The translations under genes and the position numbers were made by a program. From positions 310,001 through 374,000 of the forward strand of contig NZ_JAKVOI010000001.1 in assembly GCF_022482905.1 (NCBI RefSeq): a stretch of DNA of 64,000 bases, given 5' to 3'. Position 1 is the first letter of the stretch, and each line of letters starts with the position of its first letter. Of the stretch, positions 9,477-16,108 are shown piece by piece. The notes beneath the pieces were generated by a model. It had not been told where the DNA came from. It saw only the letters and a list, made by a program, of their open reading frames with translations, and searched no databases. This DNA is from Clostridium sp. (GTDB taxonomy: Bacteria; Bacillota; Clostridia; Clostridiales; Clostridiaceae).

Positions 9477-10526
9477 ATGAATTTAAGCGATTATATAAGT
9501 TCAAAGAATATTGCACTTTACATTAAAGAACTGCCGGCAGAATCTACAGTCGACAAAGTATTGTTTCCGGATAAAAAAGTAACCGGCACAAAACTTGAAA
9601 TGGCAAAAGGGGCTAAGAAAAAGGCAGTTGCACTTAGAATGAGTACCTTTGATGCAGCAACCAAGATGAGGGCGTTAAGTGCAGACTTGAATGTCAAATC
9701 TACTGAAATACCTTTCTTTAAAGAGGGCATGGGTATTGACGAGACAACAAGAAGAGATCTGCAGAATGCGATTGGAGCTAACAATGAAAACTTTGTAAAT
9801 GCATTACTAGGCCAAGTATTTGAGAATTATTCAAACCTGATAGATGGTGCAAATATAACTGCCAAGAAAATGAGAGCCAGTGTAATTCAAAATGGAGTGT
9901 TAAATTTTACTTCAAAAGATGGTGATATAGTAGTTGATTATGGCGTTCCTGAGAATCACAGGGAAGTTTTAACTGCTGATGATAAATGGACAAATCCTGA
10001 TGCCGATATAGTGGGTGATGTAAAAGCATTTCAGAAAGCTATAACAGATGACCATTATGCAAAACCAACAGTGCTGCTTTTAACAGAGAAGACGTTTGAC
10101 AGTACATTTTTAATAAACACTGTAATTACCAACCACATTAAGAACAGTAATCTGAATACCTCCCTAATTTTATCACAGGCTAATTACGTACAATTTGCCA
10201 AGGAAGTTCTTGGATTGACGGTTATTTTTCTAGAGGATACTACTTACAATCCAGAGGAGGGTGCAGATGCAATTCCATATTATGCAGATGGGAAGATAAC
10301 TCTTATGAGTGGAACAACCCTCGGAAACACTGTCTATGGGACAACACCGGAGGAATTTGACAAGCAGTCGGGATCATCCAAGCTGGATACTTATATAGTT
10401 GATACGGGAATTGCAGTTACAACAATGGTAAAAGAAGATCCAGTAACAGTAGATACAAAGGTATCTGTAATGCCTATAGTCAGCTTTGACAGGGCAGATG
10501 AGGTATTCTTTGCAACAGTATATTAA
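9477..10526 (+). CDS. Major capsid protein (phage capsid E family)
   Basis: The 349-aa product has the organisation of HK97-fold capsid protein E: an N-terminal arm, a helical spine around residues 75-120 (DETTRRDLQNAIGANNENF) and a C-terminal A-domain (KEDPVTVDTKVSVMPIVSFD). GGAGG lies just upstream of the ATG. Scaffold, decoration and connector genes on both sides agree. Confidence 0.9.
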   Translation: MNLSDYISSKNIALYIKELPAESTVDKVLFPDKKVTGTKLEMAKGAKKKAVALRMSTFDAATKMRALSADLNVKSTEIPFFKEGMGIDETTRRDLQNAIGANNENFVNALLGQVFENYSNLIDGANITAKKMRASVIQNGVLNFTSKDGDIVVDYGVPENHREVLTADDKWTNPDADIVGDVKAFQKAITDDHYAKPTVLLLTEKTFDSTFLINTVITNHIKNSNLNTSLILSQANYVQFAKEVLGLTVIFLEDTTYNPEEGADAIPYYADGKITLMSGTTLGNTVYGTTPEEFDKQSGSSKLDTYIVDTGIAVTTMVKEDPVTVDTKVSVMPIVSFDRADEVFFATVY

Positions 10527-10528
10527 TT

Positions 10529-10555
10529 AGAGTAGTCAAATGAGGCTGCTCTTTA
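10529..10555 (+). terminator. Stem-loop after the capsid gene
   Basis: AGAGTAGTC (10529-10537) pairs with GGCTGCTCT (10544-10552) through two G:U pairs, followed by TTTAATT. A weak terminator here would lower connector expression relative to capsid. Confidence 0.5.
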
Positions 10556-10583
10556 ATTCTATTAAGAAAGGATGGTTTAAGAA

Positions 10584-10811
10584 ATGGCTAAAAAAGATAC
10601 AAGTACCACAGAGAAGACATTCAAGGCAAAGGCAAGACAATTTATCAAATATAATGGTGAGTATTTAAAAGAAGGACAGGAATTTGATGTTAAAGAATCT
10701 GATGTAACAGAATTAGGCAGATATGCCGATATAGAAATTCCAAAGGAAGCTGAAACTCCTCCGGTTAATCCAGCCGGTAAAGAAGGAGAAGGAGTAAAGG
10801 CAGGTGTATAG
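10584..10811 (+). CDS. Small phage protein after capsid, 75 aa
   Basis: The protein has a central segment KYNGEYLKEGQEFDVKESDV seen in small beta-barrel-like phage proteins that follow capsid genes, and a Pro/Gly/Glu-rich tail. GAAAGGATGG precedes the ATG. It ends 3 nt before the next start. Exact function is unknown. Confidence 0.6.
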   Translation: MAKKDTSTTEKTFKAKARQFIKYNGEYLKEGQEFDVKESDVTELGRYADIEIPKEAETPPVNPAGKEGEGVKAGV

Positions 10812-10813
10812 TT

Positions 10814-11134
10814 ATGACATTTACACCTTTGGAAATATTGAAAGTAAATCTTAATGAAAGCCAGTATCCAATATTTTCAGATGAAGAACTTCAAAATCTG
10901 CTTGAGGTTAATGATAATAATGTTCTCAAAGCAAGCTGGAGAGGCTGCTTGATGAAGGCAAATACAGACAAAAGCATAAAAGTGGGTTCTGTAGAAATAG
11001 AAAACGCAGATCCGGATTATTGGAATAATTTAGCCGGTATTTATGAAGCTGACTATTTAGAGGAAAAAGCCGAACTTAATCCAATTGTAGATACAGGATA
11101 TAAAACTTCCATGAGAAGGGCGGATGGTTGCTGA
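10814..11134 (+). CDS. Head-tail connector protein (YqbG/gp6-like)
   Basis: This 106-aa helical protein follows the capsid genes at the position of PBSX/skin YqbG and HK97 gp6-type adaptors, which form a ring under the portal. The helices around FSDEELQNLLEV and NLAGIYEADYLEE fit this fold. The stop overlaps the next ATG. Inferred from position, length and helical content. Confidence 0.7.
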   Translation: MTFTPLEILKVNLNESQYPIFSDEELQNLLEVNDNNVLKASWRGCLMKANTDKSIKVGSVEIENADPDYWNNLAGIYEADYLEEKAELNPIVDTGYKTSMRRADGC

Positions 11135-11523
11135 TGGCCAGGATAAATCCGAACAAAATTATAAATGCAATCAACAAAGCAATAGCTGTGAATCCCACTG
11201 ATATAACATTTACTATGACTGTAAAAAAAGAGGTGGATGGTGCCTTTGAAAATGAAACTGTTGATAAGACTATAATGGTGTTGATTTATATTGGTACCAG
11301 CACTAATTCAGTAAATATTAGTATAAATTCAGGTGTTCAAGGTATTTCATATACCAGCAGGTATAAAATGATTGCAGATAAGGATGCAGGATTGGATGTT
11401 AAACCAACACAGTCAATTAAATTTACAAGTAATGGTGACAAATTCGAGATAAAAGCTGTATATCCTATAATAATGAGTGATACAATCTGCGGATATGAAT
11501 GTGACCTGGATCGTATAGATTAA
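11134..11523 (+). CDS. Head closure/adaptor protein (YqbH-like)
   Basis: The ATG at 11134 overlaps the previous stop and is preferred over an upstream TTG at 11128. The 129-aa beta-rich product (DITFTMTVKKEVDGAFENET, later YTSRYKMIADKDAG) matches the head-closure slot in PBSX-like operons. No catalytic motif. Function inferred mainly from order. Confidence 0.65.
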   Translation: MARINPNKIINAINKAIAVNPTDITFTMTVKKEVDGAFENETVDKTIMVLIYIGTSTNSVNISINSGVQGISYTSRYKMIADKDAGLDVKPTQSIKFTSNGDKFEIKAVYPIIMSDTICGYECDLDRID

Positions 11524-11544
11524 CTCATGCAAGGATGTGATTTT

Positions 11545-11970
11545 ATGGGAACAAAGATTAATGATTTTATAGAACATAAATTAAATGGGATGCAGGGATT
11601 GCTTGACAATAAGATAAGACCATTATTGGTTAATGAAGCCAAATCAAAGGCTTATTGGAAGGATAGAAGTGGAGATGCTAGAAGAGGTTTGAAAGGTGGA
11701 GTGGAAGTTGAAGGCAGAAAATATACCTTATACTTGGCTCACAGCGAAGAATATGGACAATGGTTGGAGGAAGGTACTGGAATATATGGACCAATGCATA
11801 GACCTATAGTGCCGGTAAATAAAAAAGTTCTGAGTTGGCTTGATGAAGATGGAAAAAGGCATTTTGCTAAGAAAGTAAAAGGAATGAAACCTATGTCAAT
11901 TCTAAGAGATACTCTGGAAAAGAATAAAAATAATGTAGCCAATGAAATAATCAGGTATTGGAGTGAATAG
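11545..11970 (+). CDS. HK97 gp10-like neck/tail protein (XkdI-like)
   Basis: AAGGATGTGA precedes ATG 11545, so the upstream in-frame ATG at 11527 is not used. The 141-aa product contains GDARRGLKGGVEVEGRKYTL and GQWLEEGTGIYGP, the hallmark segments of gp10-like minor tail/neck proteins. It joins the head to the tail tube terminator. Confidence 0.8.
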   Translation: MGTKINDFIEHKLNGMQGLLDNKIRPLLVNEAKSKAYWKDRSGDARRGLKGGVEVEGRKYTLYLAHSEEYGQWLEEGTGIYGPMHRPIVPVNKKVLSWLDEDGKRHFAKKVKGMKPMSILRDTLEKNKNNVANEIIRYWSE

Positions 11971-11972
11971 AT

Positions 11973-12803
11973 ATGAGGTCAGGAATAAGGCAAAAATTAA
12001 TAGACAGCATCCCAGAACTTAATAATAAATGTTATGAACCAAATGTCCCGACAAAAGATACTCCAAAACCCTATGCAGTAGTATTACAGGGTGATGATAC
12101 TGATAATGGAGAGGTAGTTGGATTCAAGAGGACCATAGAAGTATGGCTGTATGAAGAGAGGACTACTTTTAAGAATCTTGATTCATTAAGTGACAAAGTC
12201 ATAAAAGCATTGGATATGCAGGTTATAGAAGATGCAAAGACAAATGAGACATTTACCTGTATATTTGGTGGAACCATAGGGCAGGATACTGTGGATCTGG
12301 AATGGGATGCCATAGCAAGGGGCTTGAAGTTTACTGTTATAGCACTGCATGAAGATGACGAATCTCCAGTAGATCCATGGATTGAAGCTGTATCCAGTTA
12401 TATAACCAGTCTTACAAGCTTGCAAGTATATACGGACTACTGGAGGAAGAACTTTGCTGTGCCGTCTGTGCTTTGTAGGATACTAAAGGTTGAACCCGCA
12501 CCGGCAACGTTTGGGGCTAATAAAATATTGAAGACCATACGGTGCCACTTTATAACTAGAAACAAGGGCGAAGCCAACAACTATATTTCTACTGTAGAAA
12601 ATGAACTGATCCAGGATACAAAAATACCTTTGGATATAGCTGATAGAAGATATCTGACAATATCTAGCATAAGAGAAGATAGAGAAGCAGATCCACTTAC
12701 AGTGGGTCAACTCAGTGTGGATTTTTTTAGATTGGAAAGCATTAAGAGAAAAAATATTCCTGTCATGAATAAAATCTCTGGCAGGGGAACGATAAAGGAG
12801 TGA
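11973..12803 (+). CDS. Tail terminator-like protein, two apparent domains fused
   Basis: Residues 1-128 resemble a tail completion/terminator protein (MRSGIRQKLIDSIPELNNKC, then beta strands and KFTVIALHEDD). After PVDPWIEAV (~132-140) a second domain of similar size follows, with SVLCRILKVEPAPATFGANK and a C-terminal GRGTIKE. PBSX-like phages usually keep these as separate genes, so this looks like a fusion. RBS is poor because the start lies 2 nt after the previous stop. Confidence 0.65.
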   Translation: MRSGIRQKLIDSIPELNNKCYEPNVPTKDTPKPYAVVLQGDDTDNGEVVGFKRTIEVWLYEERTTFKNLDSLSDKVIKALDMQVIEDAKTNETFTCIFGGTIGQDTVDLEWDAIARGLKFTVIALHEDDESPVDPWIEAVSSYITSLTSLQVYTDYWRKNFAVPSVLCRILKVEPAPATFGANKILKTIRCHFITRNKGEANNYISTVENELIQDTKIPLDIADRRYLTISSIREDREADPLTVGQLSVDFFRLESIKRKNIPVMNKISGRGTIKE

Positions 12804-12807
12804 TAAT

Positions 12808-12978
12808 ATGGCAGATGTAAAATATCCTGTTGAAGATTTGATTGAAAACAGCAAGGCACTTACCGGCCACAGCAAAGAGGCGGCAGTTGGTGCTTTATTT
12901 AATTGCAAGGAGAAGGAACTTACAAAGAGTGACTTTAAAAAGTTGATAGATACATTTCTAAAAAGGAAGGTGAAGTAA
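12808..12978 (+). CDS. YqzN/YkzM-like small phage protein, 56 aa
   Basis: A complete small gene with AAAGGAG before ATG 12808 and TAA at 12976-12978. The product starts MADVKYPVEDLIENSKA and has a helical C-terminus ending FLKRKVK. Bacillus skin/PBSX elements carry a similar-sized gene (YqzN/YkzM) just before the sheath gene, as here. Its role in tail assembly is not known to me. Confidence 0.75.
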   Translation: MADVKYPVEDLIENSKALTGHSKEAAVGALFNCKEKELTKSDFKKLIDTFLKRKVK

Positions 12979-12979
12979 T

Positions 12980-13600
12980 ATGGGTACAGGAACATGGAGC
13001 GAAACACAAAAACCAAGCATACCTGGAATGTACAACAGGTTTATGTGGGCAGCAGAAAATACACTGGCACAGGGCACTAACGGTATTGTTGCCATGCCGG
13101 TTAAATCCAATTGGGGACCAGTTGGAGAGGCTGTCTCTGTTGCAAGCCTTACTGATCTTAAAAACAAATTTGGTTCAAACATGAACTTGACAGCGTACAG
13201 ACTTGGAAGATTGATACTTTTGGGACAGCCGAAGGAATTACTTCTGTATAGATTGGCAGATGAAAATGCAAAGGTTGCAAGCATTGTTTTAAAAGATGAT
13301 GATGGTAAGGATGCTATAAAGCTTGAAACCTTATATCCTACAACAAGGGCTTTTAACATATCTGTAAAACCAAACATAGTAGACGAATCAATGCTTGATA
13401 TAACTCTTTATGAAGGTACTGAGCAGATACATGTATTCAAAGTCTCAGGAAGTATTGATGATATTATAAATGCCATAAACAGCAATGAGGAAAATGTATG
13501 GATAAAAGCTTCTAAAGTAGAATCTGGAACATCAGAATCAGGAACGTCGGAGCCTGTAACCGGATCGGCAACAACTGGCCAAACTGTTGTGGGTAAATAA
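12980..13600 (+). CDS. Tail sheath protein, N-terminal part (XkdK-like, split gene)
   Basis: The 206-aa product carries the N-terminal portion of an XkdK-type sheath protein: GIVAMPVKSNWGPVGEAVSV, then GRLILLGQPKELLLYRL. Intact XkdK-like proteins are about 440-490 aa. This frame stops at 13600 after a Ser/Thr/Gly-rich tail (from ~178). The missing part is encoded at 14140-14997, beyond a collagen-like gene. Whether the two halves assemble into a functional contractile sheath cannot be told from sequence, but both are open, with good ribosome-binding sites. Confidence 0.85.
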   Translation: MGTGTWSETQKPSIPGMYNRFMWAAENTLAQGTNGIVAMPVKSNWGPVGEAVSVASLTDLKNKFGSNMNLTAYRLGRLILLGQPKELLLYRLADENAKVASIVLKDDDGKDAIKLETLYPTTRAFNISVKPNIVDESMLDITLYEGTEQIHVFKVSGSIDDIINAINSNEENVWIKASKVESGTSESGTSEPVTGSATTGQTVVGK

Positions 13601-13618
13601 AAAAGGAGTGATGTCTAA

Positions 13619-14110
13619 ATGGCTTATGAAAAACAGACGTGGGGAACCTATGAATGGGATAATTCAAAAAGTGATGAAGAAAATCTGACTGCAGCAGAAG
13701 CAGCAAACGCCCTTATTACAAAGGAAAAGTTGGATCATATAGAAGATGGCATTTTAAACAACGCTGGTACAGCCGGTGTCAGAGGAAATACAATACGAAT
13801 AACAAGTGCAGATCCAGGGGCTACTGAAGGATTTATAAATGGAGATTTAACAATAAATGGTGTATCATTTCACCTATTTGAATTTACAGATGGAGCATGG
13901 GTGGATAAAGGTTCTTTGAAAGGTGATACTGGTGAAGCAGGACCGGCAGGAGCCAAAGGAGATAAGGGAGACAAAGGCGATACTGGTGCAACAGGAGCAC
14001 ATGTAACAGCTATTGCATTGACGGCGGATGCAGAAGGGAAGATAACTGGCGGTACAGCTACATTGAGCGACGACAGTACGGTTGAGATTACGGTAACGAC
14101 AGCATCGTAA
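13619..14110 (+). CDS. Collagen-like fibre protein inserted between the two sheath halves
   Basis: The 163-aa protein has an N-terminal domain (MAYEKQTWGTYEWDN, then KEKLDHIEDGILNN) of the kind that starts phage head- and tail-fibre proteins. A collagen-type Gly-X-Y run of about nine triplets follows (residues ~103-130; GEAGPAGAKGDKGDKGD) and then a beta-rich C-terminal cap. AAAAAGGAGTGATG precedes the ATG. It could trimerise and project from the virion. Its location inside the sheath locus is highly unusual. Confidence 0.8.
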   Translation: MAYEKQTWGTYEWDNSKSDEENLTAAEAANALITKEKLDHIEDGILNNAGTAGVRGNTIRITSADPGATEGFINGDLTINGVSFHLFEFTDGAWVDKGSLKGDTGEAGPAGAKGDKGDKGDTGATGAHVTAIALTADAEGKITGGTATLSDDSTVEITVTTAS

Positions 14111-14139
14111 GTAAAATTTAAAGTAAAGGAGAGTTTATT

Positions 14140-14997
14140 ATGGCAGAAATAGCTAGTATAGTAAATCAGCCACTTACAGGTGGGAACAATGGTACTGACA
14201 ATATAACCAATGAGGATTATATGAATGCCATGTCCGCCTTTGAGGGCTATAAAATAGACGGATTTACCCTGGACGGTGTAAGTGATGCGGCACTTCAAGC
14301 AGCAGCTCAAGCGTGGGTGGACAAGAATAAAACCAATGGTGCAAATATATTATGCTTTATGGGTGCAGCAAAAGATACTGACATAGATTTGGTAAATACC
14401 CAGTCAAAAGCATTTAATGATGAGGCTATTACAAACGTAGGAACCAGTGGAATCTATGAAGGTATTGAATATTCACCTGGAGAGGTTGCTTGTTATATAG
14501 TGGGGCTTGCTGTAAGCAAGGGGATAAAGGAAAGTATTTGCAATGCCAGCACTATATTTGAAGATGTAAGCCCCAAGTTGAGCAGGACGCAGGTTGAAGC
14601 AGCACTTGCAGCAGGTACGCTTGTGCTCGTCAACGAGCAGCAGAATGTAATAGTTGTAGATGATGTTAATACATTAAAGAAAATTAGTGAAGGGCAGAGC
14701 GAAGCCATGGGGTATATAAGGGCAGTTAAATTCCTGTATACCGTAGATGCAGATACAAGTGCAAAGAGAAGCGACTTTATAGGATTGAACAATGATGATT
14801 CAGGGCAAAAAGTTGTTATATCTGCTTTGAAGAAATACTTTGAGACATTACAGGGTGACGGAGTTATAGGAGATTTTGCCGTCGAAATAGACAAAGAACT
14901 TCAGGCAAATGCAAAGTCAGATGAGTTCTATTGGAAGTGGAACGCTGTTTATATCAATATCATGAAAAAAATATTCGGTACGGGATATGTACAATAG
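14140..14997 (+). CDS. Tail sheath protein, C-terminal part (XkdK-like, split gene)
   Basis: The 285-aa product matches the remaining sheath: a region beginning LTGGNNGTDNITNEDYMNAM (residues ~12-31) that in intact proteins lies mid-chain, then the C-terminal domain with GYIRAVKFLYTVDADTSAKR and VIGDFAVEID. AAAGGAGAG gives it its own ribosome-binding site. Combined with the upstream half the total is 491 aa, normal for XkdK. It is followed 12 nt later by the tube gene. Confidence 0.88.
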   Translation: MAEIASIVNQPLTGGNNGTDNITNEDYMNAMSAFEGYKIDGFTLDGVSDAALQAAAQAWVDKNKTNGANILCFMGAAKDTDIDLVNTQSKAFNDEAITNVGTSGIYEGIEYSPGEVACYIVGLAVSKGIKESICNASTIFEDVSPKLSRTQVEAALAAGTLVLVNEQQNVIVVDDVNTLKKISEGQSEAMGYIRAVKFLYTVDADTSAKRSDFIGLNNDDSGQKVVISALKKYFETLQGDGVIGDFAVEIDKELQANAKSDEFYWKWNAVYINIMKKIFGTGYVQ

Positions 14998-15009
14998 GAG
15001 GGATAAAGT

Positions 15010-15420
15010 ATGCCTTTAGATGCAAGCAGAATTGTAGATGGCTCTTTTGGTAGAGTTTATAAAGATGGAGTTGAGCAGACACAGGTTCAGGAATGCACTG
15101 CGGATGTTGATTTAGATGTAAAAGAAGTTAATGTTCTTGGGGACCGTTGGACAAGACATAAGGGAGGGACCTTAAAAGGTTCAGGAACTATAAAAGGCTA
15201 TAAGGTAACAAGTGATATGATAAGAAACGGATTCAAAAGGTTTGAATTGATTACTCAGCTGGATGATCCTGAAGCATATGGTGCTGAATCAGTAAGATTA
15301 ATGAATTGCATGACAAGCAAATTGCAATTGGTAAATCTTAAAGCCAATGACCTTATAGATGAGGAAACTCCATTTACTTTTGAAGGATATGAGCTTTTAG
15401 ACTTTATAGAAGCAGATTAA
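15010..15420 (+). CDS. xkdM: Tail tube protein (XkdM-like)
   Basis: The 136-aa product has the XkdM layout: RIVDGSFGRVYKDGVE at the N-terminus, VNVLGDRWTRHKGG mid-protein and a C-terminal FTFEGYELLDFIE. It polymerises into the inner tube through which DNA passes; the sheath contracts around it. GGAGGGAT precedes the ATG. Confidence 0.9.
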   Translation: MPLDASRIVDGSFGRVYKDGVEQTQVQECTADVDLDVKEVNVLGDRWTRHKGGTLKGSGTIKGYKVTSDMIRNGFKRFELITQLDDPEAYGAESVRLMNCMTSKLQLVNLKANDLIDEETPFTFEGYELLDFIEAD

Positions 15421-15423
15421 GTA

Positions 15424-15460
15424 AAGTCCACTGGATGAATAAATCTGGTGGACTTGTTTT
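15424..15460 (+). terminator. Stem-loop/terminator after tube gene
   Basis: AAGTCCAC (15424-15431) pairs with GTGGACTT (15448-15455), with an inner GAT/ATC pair, followed by TTGTTTT. It probably attenuates read-through so that tube and sheath are made in excess over assembly factors. Confidence 0.7.
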
Positions 15461-15498
15461 ATAAAAATATAAAAATTAATAATTGGGAGGATTTTAAA

Positions 15499-15954
15499 AT
15501 GAATACAGAAAGAATTGAAAATATGAGTGATGATGAAGCAATAGAAACTCTTTTAGGTGTGGGTAAATTGCCAACAAAAACGGTTGTTATACCGAGGTTG
15601 GGAATACCTGTTAAGATTCAAGCGCTTACAGGTAAACAGATAATACAGATAAGGAAGAACAATACGCGTAAAGTTAAAATAGAAGGTACGCGTCTTAAAG
15701 AAGATAAACTTGATGATGACAATTTTAACGCCGGAATAATTGAGAGAGCTACACTCTCCCCGAAATGGAACGATCCTAAGTTACTGGATAAATTTAAATC
15801 CAGCAGTGGTAAAGACGTTATTAAAAGGCTTCTTCTTGCAGGAGAAATGGATTCTCTTGAAGAACAGATATTCGATTTAAGTGGATACAATGATGGAATT
15901 GAGGATATAGAAGATATAAAAAACTCATCAAGTCCAGATACAGACTTAGATTAA
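15499..15954 (+). CDS. Tail assembly chaperone, short form (XkdN-like)
   Basis: GGGAGG precedes ATG 15499; an earlier in-frame TTG lies within the upstream terminator and is rejected. The 151-aa product has the XkdN-type segment MSDDEAIETLLGVGKLP and a helical GKQIIQIRKNN region. These proteins coat the tape measure while the tube grows. Near its end lies a slippery heptamer for -1 frameshifting. Confidence 0.85.
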   Translation: MNTERIENMSDDEAIETLLGVGKLPTKTVVIPRLGIPVKIQALTGKQIIQIRKNNTRKVKIEGTRLKEDKLDDDNFNAGIIERATLSPKWNDPKLLDKFKSSSGKDVIKRLLLAGEMDSLEEQIFDLSGYNDGIEDIEDIKNSSSPDTDLD

Positions 15955-16085
15955 TAAATTTCCTGTGGGTAAGGCATCATTTAAAATTCAGGGAATTTTA
16001 TGAAATGCCACCCGAAGAACAAAAGTTGTATCTGGCCAGTGCCGAACTTGAGAAGGAAGCAGAGGAAAAGTTAAGGAAGAAATGA
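15499..16085 (+). CDS. Tail assembly chaperone, predicted -1 frameshift long form
   Basis: Slippage at A AAA AAC (15918-15924) shifts ribosomes from IKN into an open -1 frame of 53 codons that ends at TGA 16083. The total is about 195 aa. The extension includes FLWVRHHLKFREFYEMPPEE and a charged helical tail, the typical appearance of gpT-like domains that bind the tape measure. It ends 23 nt before the tape-measure start. Conserved -1 frameshifts at this position are established for long-tailed phages. Confidence 0.85.
15918..15924 (+). other. Programmed -1 ribosomal frameshift site
   Basis: The zero frame reads ATA AAA AAC, giving the canonical X XXY YYZ heptamer A AAA AAC, one of the most efficient -1 slippery sequences. 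The alternative frame is open downstream and encodes a plausible chaperone extension. No strong pseudoknot was worked out. Confidence 0.85.
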
Positions 16086-16108
16086 TAACGGGGGAGGAGG
16101 TGGAATAG

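Noticed and set aside
12483-13377. Leftward open frames opposite the connector/sheath region
   Set aside because: They overlap well-supported structural genes on the other strand and lack start signals.
13870-14310. Leftward frame opposite the collagen-like gene
   Set aside because: The apparent Pro/Ser repeats are just the complement of Gly-X-Y codons.
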